From assembly GCF_019721995.1 (NCBI RefSeq), contig NZ_BLYC01000030.1, positions 1 through 41,219 of the forward strand: 41,219 nucleotides of DNA, in the 5' to 3' direction. Shown here in pieces: positions 26,571 through 34,705 of this stretch. How positions within the stretch are numbered: the stretch's first letter is position 1; every line of letters begins with the position of its first letter. The notes under the pieces are model-generated. The model made no database searches and was not told the origin of the DNA. It worked only from the letters and a program-made list of their open reading frames with translations. The DNA comes from Bathymodiolus japonicus methanotrophic gill symbiont. GTDB lineage: Bacteria > Pseudomonadota > Gammaproteobacteria > Methylococcales > Methylomonadaceae. A program made the translations under genes and the position numbers.

Positions 26571-27169
26571 GATACCGACCTAAGTAATTCTAATAATGGC
26601 TTTAAAGATGAAAGCTCCGTATCGGCAAGGATTTCCAGGCTGAAACCATTACTATGAGTTATTTTGATCACTGACAAACCAGCAGATAACCTTGAGCCGA
26701 TGAGCGTGTCTTCAGTCGCTGTCAGCCCCGGGCGGGATGATAGTCTCCAGAAGGCGCAGGGAAATTTGCCAATCCGAAGTGCGCGATAGCGCGCGAGGGA
26801 GGCTAAAATTTTATCCCGAATAGCCGTAGAGCCATTTGTGGTAGCCATGACTGAGCTGCTTTGTGCTCAGTCTGTGGCGGACGCAGGGCGGCTGGAGCAT
26901 CTCCTATTCGCTGCGTAGGTGAACGAATTACGGCGACAGGAGTCCCGGGATTTCGTGAGGTAGCATAGGCGCGCCTAAACAAGTTTTACTGGAACTAATT
27001 GGCTGGATTGTTTCACTGATGAGGTCGCTGAGCTGAATTGCTTTTTGTAATAACTGAAAATATGCGGCTTGATATCATGGGCTTTGCAATACTCGATCTG
27101 AGTTAAGCTACTGGCTTGCCATTGCGGTATATGGTCTTGCATAGCCGATTTATTTTGAGATGGGCTCAT
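26567..27169 (-). pseudogene. tnpA: IS66 TnpA split by a type A2 element
   Basis: N-terminal part MSPSQNKSAMQDHIPQWQAS...QLVPVKLV (27169 to 26978) and C-terminal part TEDTLIGSRLSAGLSVIKITHSNGFSLEI...LLRSVS (26716 to 26567). Deleting the 261-bp element joins them in frame as PVKLVTEDTL, corresponding to PVTLVAEDML in the intact copy at 5145. So the gene is complete apart from the insertion. Confidence 0.87.
26717..26977 (-). repeat. GC-rich element type A2 (261 bp) inside tnpA
   Basis: On the minus strand begins TAGGCGCGCCTATGC and ends GGGGCTGACAGCG. The target is CTTGTT^ACTGAAG with no duplication and no base lost. Its 3' hairpin is ctatcagcccg/cggggctgacag rather than the ctaaaaatca type. 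Confidence 0.88.
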
Positions 27170-27280
27170 TAAGGTTCTGTCGCATAAATCCCCATTCTCC
27201 GCGTTATCTGCTATCATAATTCTCATATTTCAATAAAAGGTGGATCACATGCTCATCTTCAAAGGTACTCACTTTCCAAA

Positions 27281-27575
27281 CGCTGAAAATCCTGGAAACG
27301 GAGCTTTAGCGAAGTGAAGATTTTTAGTCCGCGATAGGCGTAGGGCCGTTATTTTGTCGGAGTCTGAGCGTTAGCGAAGGTGGAGACAAAATAAAAGGCC
27401 ATCCGACACGGCGTCAAGTCATTTGGAGCCTATGTTCCGACCCCTTGTTGGGTCGGGACGAGGTGACGAGGACGAATCGGGGCCGCCGGAGGCATAAGTG
27501 GTCGCGTTAAGTTTTTGCTGCTTGCTTGGGCTGGGATGCCCAAAACAAGCTTTCGCAAAAATAGCGACTCCCCAA
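27281..27575 (-). repeat. GC-rich element type B (295 bp)
   Basis: Reverse orientation; ends in ...GCGACTCCCC at the 5' side and starts CGCTGAAAATCC at the 3' side. Contains hairpins gcttgttttgggc/gcccaagcaagc and ccgaccccttgttgggtcgg. Inserted in the IS6 transposase at ctttccaaaagatg; the A-run hides the exact boundary, so a 2-base duplication cannot be excluded. Confidence 0.87.
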
Positions 27576-27652
27576 AGATGTCATTCTTTATGCTGTTTTC
27601 TTTTATGTCAGGTATGGTGTTTCGTATCGCGACCTTGAAGAAATTATGGAAG

Positions 27653-28207
27653 TCGGGGAGTCGCTATTTTTGCGAACGCTGTCAGCCCCGGACGGGCTGA
27701 TAGTCTCCAGAAGGCGCAGGGAAATTTGCCAATCCGAAGTGCGCGATAGCGCGCGAGGGAGGCTAAAATTTTATCCCGAATAGCCGTAGAGCCATTTGAG
27801 GTAGCCATGACTGAGCTGCTTTGTGCTCAGTCTGTGGCGGACGCAGGGCGGCTGGAGCATCTCCTATTCGCTGCGTAGGTGAACGAATTACGGCGACAGG
27901 AGTCCCGGAATTTCGTGAGGTAGCATGGCGCGCCTGAGCTTGTTTTGGGCATCCCAGCCCAAGCAAGCAGCAAAAACTTAACGCGACCACTTATGCCTCC
28001 GGCGGCCCCGATTCGTCCTCGTCACCTCGTCCCGACCCAACAAGGGGTCGGAACATAGGCTCCAAATGACTTGACGCCGTGTCGGATGGCCTTTTATTTT
28101 GTCTCCACCTTCGCTAACGCTCAGACTCCGACAAAACAACGGCCCTACGGCTATCGCGGACTAAAAATCTTCACTTCGCTAAAGCTCCGTTTCCAGGATT
28201 TTCAGCG
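27653..28207 (+). repeat. GC-rich element type B (295 bp), itself interrupted by A2
   Basis: Pieces 27653-27676 and 27937-28207. It starts TCGGGGAGTCGC and ends CCAGGATTTTCAGCG. The empty IS6 site is TATGGAAG^AAAGAGG, with no duplication or loss. Confidence 0.87.
27677..27936 (-). repeat. GC-rich element type A2 (260 bp) inside type B
   Basis: Inserted into the 5' hairpin region of the type B element at GCGAA^AGCTTG, restored exactly in the other three B copies. No duplication, no loss. Almost identical to the A2 copies at 26717 and 31428. Confidence 0.9.
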
Positions 28208-28242
28208 AAAGAGGTGTTGAAGTGGATCATGCTACGCTCAAC

Positions 28243-29053
28243 GGTTCTGTCGCATAAATCCCCCTTCCCGACGTTATCTGCTATCCTAATTCTCAATTTC
28301 AATAAAAGGTGGATCATATGCTCAGCTTCAAAGGCACTCACTTCCAAAAGATGTCATTCTTTATGCTGTTTTCTTTTATGTCAGGTATGGCGTTTCGTAT
28401 CGCGACCTTGAAGAAATTATGGAAGAAAGAGGTGTTGAAGTGGATCATGCTACGCTCAATCGTTGGGTTATCCGTTATTCTCCTGCCATTGCTGTAAAAG
28501 CTAAATCTCAGAAACGAGAAACCAATAAGTCGTGGCGCATGGATGAAACGTATATCAAAGTGAAGGGGCAGTGGACCTATTTATACCGAGCTGTTGATAG
28601 TCGCGGGGATACGCTTGATTTCATGCTTTCTGAGCGCCGTGATGAAGAGGCTGCAACCGCATTTTTCAAACAAACGATTAACAATAATGGCTTTCCTGAT
28701 AAGGTCGTTATGGATAAAAGTGGCGCTAACTATGCAGGATTAGCCAATATTAACCTCTTGTTAATCCTCGCTGGGTTTGCCACTATGATCGACATATTAC
28801 AGGTTAAATATTTGAATAACATCATCGAACAGGATCATCGATTTATCAAAAAAATAACAAAGCCAAGGATGGGCTTTAAAGCGTTTCACTCCGCTCAAGC
28901 AACCATTGATGGAATTGAAACAGCACATATGATCCGAAAGGGACAATTGTCTGAGGAAAATATTCCTGCTTATAGGCAGTTTATGGCTTTAGCAGGATAG
29001 TTATGCCTGAAGACCAGGAGGTCTGCGCTTTTGATAATTATTGCGACAGAACC
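28243..29053 (+). mobile_element. IS6-family element, full length (811 bp) but inactive
   Basis: Terminal repeats GGTTCTGTCGCATAAATC and ...ttgcgacagaacc. It follows the truncated IS6 directly. The 8-bp flanks do not match. Confidence 0.87.
28318..29000 (+). pseudogene. IS6 transposase with N-terminal frameshift
   Basis: One T is missing near 28341 (cacttccaaa against cactttccaaa), shifting the frame after MLSFKGTH. The rest (EERGVEVDHATLNRWVIRY...) is open from 28419 with DDE residues in WRMDETYIKVKGQW, VVMDKSGANYAG and IIEQDHRFIKK. A slippage event could restore it, since the site is next to a short homopolymer. Confidence 0.87.
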
Positions 29054-29071
29054 AGTTTGCGTTCCACAAAT

Positions 29072-29154
29072 GCCAACACACCTTCAGTAATGCCATAACG
29101 TTTTAAAATTAAGACCACAATCACCCGTAGCAACCACTCCCAGGGTATACTTGC
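29072..29154 (-). mobile_element. IS4 transposase gene fragment (83 bp)
   Basis: Matches the region of the complete IS4 transposase encoding RVSVVLILKRYGITEGVLAF (around 25840-25925) with a few substitutions. No terminal repeat is present. Confidence 0.75.
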
Positions 29155-29290
29155 ACTGTATATATTTTATTCATTTATTTTAAACCTTTGGATTCTGTCG
29201 CAATACTTATCAAAAGCGACCCACCCCCGATTTTATATTAAAATACCTCGCACAGTCACGAATGCGGGGTATATGTGGATAAACATCCCA

Positions 29291-29323
29291 AGTTGTTCAA
29301 TAAGAAGATCACGATTTGAACAA
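29291..29323 (-). terminator. Hairpin after the membrane-protein gene
   Basis: gttgttcaa / ttgaacaac, a perfect 9-bp stem with a 15-base loop, 13 bases beyond the stop codon of the minus-strand gene. No U-run, so termination is only probable. Confidence 0.4.
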
Positions 29324-29335
29324 CCACCTAAATTC

Positions 29336-30304
29336 TTAATCTATAGGTACTGAACGTGCTAAATTTAAGAATTCCTCTTTCATTTCTTTACTACTTGATG
29401 CGTTTTTCTCTAGGGTTAATTCATAATATTTAGAATCTGTTGTCCATACTAGGGAAGTTGTAGCTTTCCCGCTGGGACTTATCCCCACTTCGTATATAGC
29501 AGGATTCCCATTAATATTTTCATTAACTGCCTCTTCGGTAAATACCACTTTACCCCCTCCGGTATGATAATCATCCTCCGAAAGTTGAACCAAGCTTAAA
29601 TTGTCAAACTCATAAACTCTTGTTAAAGTAGTCCACTTCCCTTCATCATAGAGCCCGCTCACCTGTCTGGAAACCACCTTTTTACCTTCGAAGGGTGTTT
29701 CATCTAAATTAGTGGGTTCTACCGTTAAAAGTTTAACCGCTTCCTCATGGGTCTTCTCAAATTTTTTACTTTTTGGAGTCATCTCGTCTCGGATTGGAGT
29801 TATACTATTTTCAGTCATATCAACATACCCCCGTTCTTTCATTTGTCGTATAGACAACTCCGTTTCCTTTTTAACATAGTCAGGTATAGGAAAATCCTCC
29901 ATTGGAGCGAAGGATACATCCTCTTCCTGCCCCCCAAAGAACTCTTCCATAGCTTCAAATTCTGACTCTATATTCTTTTTATTTTCATCGGAATGTTCAG
30001 TATCTGAATTTTCAGTATCAGGATATTCAGTATAGGCATATTCCATATCTGAAGGTGGCTCCCACGCCTTATATCCCGAATGCACCTTCTCTGATACCTC
30101 AGGGGGTTTTTGGGATGGGTTATGACGAATTTTTTCTGGAACAAAAGTTGGTGAAACTTTTTCAACTTTACTTACTTTTTCAATTACACCTCCCTCTTCA
30201 GAATTACCTTCGTCCCCGGTTAATGTGTATCTCGCATAAGCTAAAATTGAAAACAAGCCTACTAGAAAAAACACTGTTAACCCGTATTTTTTACATGTAC
30301 TCAT
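29336..30304 (-). CDS. Membrane-anchored protein of unknown family, paralogue 1
   Basis: 322 residues. One N-terminal transmembrane helix (YGLTVFFLVGLFSILAYARY) with a short basic cytoplasmic start predicts a periplasmic protein. Residues 35-150 are a low-complexity acidic/proline linker (PSDMEYAYTEYPDTENSDTEHSDE). The C-terminal 170 residues are a folded domain (IRQMKERGYVDM; EPTNLDETPFEGKKVVS; VYEFDNLSLVQLSEDDYHTGGGKVVFTEEAVNE; TDSKYYELTLEKN; LARSVP) clearly shared with the gene at 35558. No known domain recognised. A hairpin upstream and an IS on either side isolate it as a single-gene unit. Confidence 0.75.
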   Translation of the reverse strand: MSTCKKYGLTVFFLVGLFSILAYARYTLTGDEGNSEEGGVIEKVSKVEKVSPTFVPEKIRHNPSQKPPEVSEKVHSGYKAWEPPSDMEYAYTEYPDTENSDTEHSDENKKNIESEFEAMEEFFGGQEEDVSFAPMEDFPIPDYVKKETELSIRQMKERGYVDMTENSITPIRDEMTPKSKKFEKTHEEAVKLLTVEPTNLDETPFEGKKVVSRQVSGLYDEGKWTTLTRVYEFDNLSLVQLSEDDYHTGGGKVVFTEEAVNENINGNPAIYEVGISPSGKATTSLVWTTDSKYYELTLEKNASSSKEMKEEFLNLARSVPID

Positions 30305-30323
30305 AGTTCTATCCTATTGATAG

Positions 30324-30360
30324 TTAAAACGATGTAATCCTCTGAGCTACATCGTTTTAA
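30324..30360. terminator. Strong 13-bp hairpin upstream of the membrane-protein gene
   Basis: ttaaaacgatgta / tacatcgttttaa, perfect, with an 11-base loop. It is A/T-flanked on both strands, so it could terminate transcription in either direction, or be an operator for the gene that starts 20 bp away. Confidence 0.55.
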
Positions 30361-31427
30361 GGTTAAGTTAAAGAAAAATTACAGTAACTACTCAGCGAAG
30401 CTGAGTAGCCCAATGAAATTATAAAGCAAATTCAGGTAACTTTCCCTCAAAGACCAGGGTCATTGCCTGAGTTGCACTTAGACCTTGTTTACGGCAAGTT
30501 GATAAATACCCTCTGACACGACAAAATATCTCTGCACCCTTGGTACTACGAAAGCAGCCGGATATTTTCTGTTGAACCTTGGTCATCCGAATCGAATTTT
30601 CTGCGGCATTATTGGTAAATGGCACCCAGGTATTTGTCATGAAGCGCAAGACATCCTCTTCATAATTAATCAGCCTTTCCAGTAAGTTTCTAGCTTTACT
30701 GCGTTTTATTCGCCCCCGTTTTACTTCTTTAGGCTTATCGGGTGGTGGGCATTCAATCTCCGCTTTGCCAAGTAATTCTCTGTATTGTACTTTCCATTTT
30801 TCTGCTTCTTTATGTAGTAGCATGCCACCTGCTTCATTGACGGCATCATTCATTTTTTCAAGTAGTCGTTTCATTTCAAGCGCCCACTCCTGTTTATCCT
30901 GCTCCCAGGCGCGCGTTAATTCCCTCAAATGATGTGCATTACAAAGCGAATGAGTACAGTCATATTTATAGTAGGGCTTCCAATGATCATGACATAAAAT
31001 CCCATGAAAATGGAGTAAAATCCCAATGTCATTCATTGCCTCTGTGCCACGTTTGGCATGGGGAAAGAAGTGTGTCCACTGATCATTGGACGTCCCATGT
31101 AGCCAATGGCGCTTACCATTAATATTAATGCCTGTTTCATCCGCATGAATGCACGGTGATTCGACTAAGTGTTCTTTACTGATAGTTTCAAACCCAGCCA
31201 ACTTCTCATAGGCCAGTTCATTGAAATTATAGATAGAGCCTTCACTAATCGGCATACCTAATTGATCAGCGAAATACTCCTGTATTCGGTTGTAGGGCAA
31301 TAACTGATATTGCGAAAGATAAACCACATGGGCTTTTATCCCATTACCATATTGCGCAGCCTTAGTAACCTCATCTGGAAAAGGAGCGATAAAACACTGA
31401 CCTTTTTCATTTATCAACCGTTGCGCC

Positions 31428-31687
31428 CGCTGTCAGCCCCGGACGGGCTGATAGTCTCCAGAAGGCGCAGGGAAATTTGCCAATCCGAAGTGCGCGATAG
31501 CGCGCGAGGGAGGCTAAAATTTTATCCCGAATAGCCGTAGAGCCATTTGTGGTAGCCATGACTGAGCTGCTTTGTGCTCAGTCTGTGGCGGACGCAGGGC
31601 GGCTGGAGCATCTCCTATTCGCTGCGTAGGTGAACGAATTACGGCGACAGGAGTCCCGGAATTTCGTGAGGTAGCATGGCGCGCCTG
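31428..31687 (-). repeat. GC-rich element type A2 (260 bp) inside tnpC
   Basis: On the minus strand starts CAGGCGCGCC and ends GGGGCTGACAGCG. The restored target is AATACCA^GGCGCAAC, with no duplication or loss and the reading frame restored. Confidence 0.9.
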
Positions 31688-32070
31688 TGGTATTCTGTCA
31701 CTACCCTTGAGATATCAATATCGAATACCTGGCGTGTTTCAAAGCCATCTGCCGTGTATCGCCCTTTTGGCAAGGTACGGCGATCAATGGTAATGATCTC
31801 GATTTCATCCGGGTCATCTATTTTTTGAAGTGTCGTGCCGACATGCGATTCTTGTCCGCCAGAAGGCTTATCTGATTTTTTGCGATTCCCTTTTTTACGG
31901 TTGGGATCACTTGCAGGTGGTTTACTGCTATTTTTGCTGTTCAGTGTCACTCGATTGAGTAATACCGTGATTAATAATAGAATCACTTCCAGTGCTGATT
32001 TTAGCGCAGGAGATATATCACGCTCAGTTTCAAGTAACTGTTTGGCATGACTGATTGCGGAATCAACATC

Positions 32071-32365
32071 TCGGGGAGTCGCTATTTTTGCGAAAGCTTG
32101 TTTTGGGCATCCCAGCCCAAGCAAGCAGCAAAAACTTAACGCGACCACTTATGCCTCCGGCTGCCCCGATTCGTCCTCGTCACCTCGTCCCGACCCAACA
32201 AGGGGTCGTAACATAGGCTCCAAATGACTTGACGCCGTGTCGGATGGCCTTTTATTTTGTCTCCACCTTCGCTAACGCTCAGACTCCGACAAAACAACGG
32301 CCCTACGGCTATCGCGGACTAAAAATCTTCACTTCGCTAAAGCTCCGTTTCCAGGATTTTCAGCG
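32071..32365 (+). repeat. GC-rich element type B (295 bp) inside tnpC
   Basis: Starts TCGGGGAGTCGC and ends CCAGGATTTTCAGCG. The restored target is TCAACATC^GATGAAGTC, again without duplication or loss. Opposite orientation to the A2 copy in the same gene. Confidence 0.9.
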
Positions 32366-32644
32366 GATGAAGTCTATTTTCAAAGGGTAACCTGTATTGC
32401 TTTAAGGACAGGCTTATTATCTCATGGGTTTTAAATCCCGAATTTTCCTTGTTTTAAGCGATTGTAAGGCGAATAAAAAAGCTCTTCGAGGTCGTAGATG
32501 TTTAAGGGGACATTTTGTGATGACTATAGCGATAGAAGCAATAAAGCGTGGATTAATCGACTGTTGGGCAGTTCACTAAAAATCACAAAAACCAGGCTAA
32601 AACCCTGTCAAGAACTTTTTTAATTATTTACGCTGAGTAGTTAC

Positions 32645-32692
32645 AAATTACAATTGTTAAGTTTAGTACGGTAAAGAAAAATTACAATTGTC
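32645..32692. repeat. Tandem near-repeat next to the ISBst12 insertion
   Basis: aaagaaaaattacaattgt occurs at 32673-32691; without the IS the same string would also span the insertion site (30371-30383 joined to 32653). The target of the IS was therefore a short duplication at the 3' end of the secreted-protein gene. Confidence 0.6.
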
Positions 32693-33061
32693 AGTTTGGC
32701 TACGTTTAGAAAGGAACGTTTTATTATTTCCAGATTTCAAATAATGGAATCCCACAACAGTCCATAAGGATTGACCTGTATTATCTCTATGGGCTGCCCC
32801 GTTATTATTCCATAAATATTCCCATCCAGTGTCAAGCTGATGTCTCATCTTTCCATGCTTATAGTGCCTGCTAAAAACCCTCGACAATCTCTTCTCCGAG
32901 CTCATGAATGTTATTGACTCATTTCCATAATCAGCTCCTCCCGGCGGAAAGCAATTTGCTCTACTAAACTGCCACAACTTAGCACTAGAAACACTACTAA
33001 ATGACATTAAACCTACAGTTAACACGATAGGCAGTGAACGGAACAATTTTGATTTTTTCAT
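32663..33061 (-). CDS. Small secreted protein of unknown function
   Basis: 132 residues. Signal peptide KLFRSLPIVLTVGLMSFSSVSSA is followed by KLWQFSRANCFPPGGADYGNES. The mature protein is rich in aromatic residues, histidine and arginine (FSRHYKHGKMRHQLDTGWEYLW) and has two cysteines, which may form a disulfide. No family recognised. The C-terminus (DNCNFSLPY) lies in the duplicated 3' segment. No close neighbours in the same direction; the upstream gene is a Sel1 fragment. Confidence 0.7.
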   Translation of the reverse strand: MKKSKLFRSLPIVLTVGLMSFSSVSSAKLWQFSRANCFPPGGADYGNESITFMSSEKRLSRVFSRHYKHGKMRHQLDTGWEYLWNNNGAAHRDNTGQSLWTVVGFHYLKSGNNKTFLSKRSQTDNCNFSLPY

Positions 33062-33166
33062 TTTAATTTACCATTAAACTAAGAATCTGTCTCATCAGTA
33101 TCAGGAGATAATCCCGGATAGACGCTTCTCAGCGTTTCGACTTGGTTAGGATGTTAATACCATAGG

Positions 33167-33330
33167 CTACAGTCCATTTTCTACCCTTACCAAATTTTTT
33201 TGCGCGCCAGGATGCCCTTGTTCTGCCGCCATCCTGTACCACTTAACGGCTTCTTTGTCGTCCGGATCAACACCTTTACCATGTTCGTACATCATTCCTA
33301 ATATAAATTGTGCACCCGCACGCCGCAGAA
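33167..33330 (-). pseudogene. Sel1-repeat protein, C-terminal fragment
   Basis: The minus strand reads AGAQFILGMMYEHGKGVDPDDKEAVKWYRMAAEQGHPGAQKNL followed by VRVENGL and a stop, one and a third canonical Sel1 repeats. No start is visible; the frame loses coherence near 33330. Remnant of a larger Sel1-like repeat protein. Confidence 0.65.
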
Positions 33331-33364
33331 TTTGCAAAATGCGCCCTGTGGCGATATATAGCCG

Positions 33365-33499
33365 TTAAATGAATAGTGTTTCTTGTGCTCTTGAATATAC
33401 TTGTTCACCACTAGGATTACAGAGACTTTCGTCCATATATGCCCAGATTACGTTTATTGAAATAATATCAACTTTGCCCACTACCCATTGTGTTAATTG
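33365..33499 (-). pseudogene. C-terminal fragment of a small protein, cut by IS6
   Basis: Reads LTQWVVGKVDIISINVIWAYMDESLCNPSGEQVYSRAQETLFI and a stop. The pattern W-x2-GKVD...LCNPSG faintly recalls Rap1a/Tai immunity proteins, but the fragment is too short for assignment. The 5' part is replaced by the IS6 left end at 33500. Confidence 0.3.
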
Positions 33500-33575
33500 G
33501 GTTCTGTCGCATAAATCCCCATTCTCCGCGTTATCTGCTATCATAATTCTCATATTTCAATAAAAGGTGGATCAC

Positions 33576-34448
33576 ATGCTCATCTTCAAAGGTACTCACT
33601 TTCCAAAAGATGTCATTCTTTATGCTGTTTTCTTTTATGTCAGGTATGGTGTTTCGTATCGCGACCTTGAAGAAATTATGGAAGAAAGAGGTGTTGAAGT
33701 GGATCATGCTACGCTCAACCGTTGGGTTATCCGTTATTCTCCTGCCATTGCTGTAAAAGCTAAATCTCAGAAACGAGAAACCAATAAATCGTGGCGCATG
33801 GATGAAACGTATATCAACAGGCGCGCCATGCTACCTCACGAAATTCCGGGACTCCTGTCGCCATAATTCGTTCACCTACGCAGCGGATGGGAGATGCCCT
33901 GAACGCCCTGCGTCCGCAACGACTACGCACAAAAGCCGCTTCGTCATTACTACCTCACTCGCTGGACGGCTATTCGGAATGCAATTCTTGCTCCTCTAGC
34001 GTGCTGCTAGCACACGTCGAATCAGCGAATTGCCCTGTCGCCTATCAGGGACTAAAAATCACCACTTCGCTAAGCTCCGTTTCCATGATTTTCAGCGGCT
34101 GCAACAGCCTTTTTCAAACAAACGATTAACAATAATGGCTTTCCTGATAAGGTCGTTATGGATAAAAGTGGCGCTAACTATGCAGGATTAGCCAATATTA
34201 ACCTCTTGTTAATCCTTGCTGGGTTTGCCACTATGATCGACATATTACAGGTTAAATATTTGAATAACATCATCGAACAGGATCATCGATTTATCAAAAA
34301 AATAACAAAACCGATGATGGGCTTTAAAGCGTTTCACTCCGCTCAAGCAACCATTGATGGAATTGAAACAGCACATATGATCCGAAAGGGACAATTGTCT
34401 GAGGAAAATATTCCTGCTTATAAGCAGTTTATGGCTTTAGCAGGATAG
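33576..34448 (+). pseudogene. IS6 transposase with ~91 bp replaced by an A1 element
   Basis: N-terminal part MLIFKGTHFPKDVILYAVFF...SWRMDETYI and C-terminal part from about AATAFFKQTINNNGFPDKVVMDKSGANYAG to FMALAG. Compared with the copy at 28318, about 91 bp between tatatcaa and gctgcaac are missing where the 280-bp element sits. The start ATG follows aaaaggtgg. Confidence 0.87.
33818..34097 (+). repeat. GC-rich element type A1 (280 bp)
   Basis: Starts CAGGCGCGCCATGCTACC and ends CATGATTTTCAGCG. Nearly identical to the copies at 24637/26452 and 37633. The only copy in the window where target DNA is clearly deleted beside it. Confidence 0.9.
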
Positions 34449-34501
34449 TTATGCCTGAAGACCAGGAGGTCTGCGCTTTTGATAATTATTGCGACAGAAC
34501 C

Positions 34502-34584
34502 CGTCGAATCAGCGAATTGCCCTGTCGCCTATCAGGGACTAAAAATCACCACTTCGCTAAGCTACTTTTCCATGATTTTCAGCG
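34502..34584 (+). repeat. GC-rich element type A1, 3' fragment
   Basis: Starts inside the element (cgtcgaatcagcg) directly at an IS6 end and runs to ttttcagcg. The 5' two thirds are missing. Confidence 0.82.
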
Positions 34585-34705
34585 AAAGAATGACATCTTT
34601 TTGAAAGTGAGTGCCTTTGAAGCTGAGCATGTGATCCACCTTTTATTGAAATTGATAATTATGATAGCAGATAACGTCGGGAAGGGGGATTTATGCGACA
34701 GAACC
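34585..34705 (-). mobile_element. IS6-family 5' fragment
   Basis: Reverse-oriented left end of an IS6: terminal repeat gcgacagaacc at the right, leader, ATG and the first few codons, ending at gaatgacatc. It cuts the ParA-like gene. Confidence 0.8.

Larger units (their letters stand above)
27173..28242 (+). mobile_element. IS6-family element with nested GC-rich elements, 3' truncated
   Basis: The left repeat GGTTCTGTCGCATAAATC is intact. The transposase gene is interrupted by two type B elements, one of which carries an A2 element, and ends at gctacgctcaac where a second IS6 begins. Confidence 0.85.
27249..28242 (+). pseudogene. IS6 transposase, N-terminal part, interrupted three times
   Basis: Three coding pieces remain: MLIFKGTHF(P) (27249-27280), DVILYAVFFYVRYGVSYRDLEEIME (27576-27652) and ERGVEVDHATLN (28208-28242). 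Removing the inserted elements joins them in frame. The catalytic region is missing beyond the next IS6 end. Confidence 0.82.
29054..29335. other. Intergenic region with IS remnants
   Basis: Holds an 83-bp IS4 transposase fragment, a lone IS6-like terminal repeat (ggattctgtcgcaatacttatc at about 29190) and a hairpin after the membrane-protein gene. No gene. Confidence 0.6.
30419..32383 (-). pseudogene. tnpC: ISBst12-type transposase (TnpC) interrupted by A2 and B elements
   Basis: Coding pieces: start region about 32383-32366 (TTG start, LKIDFI), 32070-31688 (DVDSAISHAKQLLETERD...SSKPPASDPNRKK...RVVTEY) and 31427-30419 (AQRLINEKGQCF...). Removing both elements gives one frame of about 469 residues, joined as KIDFIDVDSA and VTEYQAQRLI. 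The DDE_Tnp_IS66 domain has CIHADETGININGK, ILCHDHWKPYYKY and WVPFTNNAAENSIRM (D, D, E). Catalytic residues are all present; the gene is only disabled by the insertions. Confidence 0.87.
30384..32644 (-). mobile_element. ISBst12-type IS66-family element with 8-bp duplication
   Basis: Terminal repeats GTAACTACTCAGCG at both ends (inverted) and a perfect 8-bp target duplication aaattaca (30376-30383, 32645-32652). It carries only a tnpC-like gene, as in the ISBst12 subgroup. About 1.7 kb after subtracting two inserted GC-rich elements. Confidence 0.88.
33500..34501 (+). mobile_element. IS6-family element carrying an A1 element
   Basis: Left repeat GGTTCTGTCGCATAAATC and right repeat ...tgcgacagaacc. 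About 720 bp of IS6 remain. The flanking 8-mers do not match. Confidence 0.87.

Noticed and set aside
26163-28000. Open frames through the GC-rich elements (for example RRAMLPHEIPGLLSP, VALSFCCLLGLGCPKQA)
   Set aside because: The same peptides recur only because the repeats recur; frames differ between subtypes and have no ribosome sites. They are not genes.
27281-32365. GC-rich elements as self-splicing group I or group II introns
   Set aside because: Precise insertion would fit, but group II ends (GUGYG...AY) and the group I U/G boundary are absent and the length is too short for either core. Kept only as an RNA test in findings.
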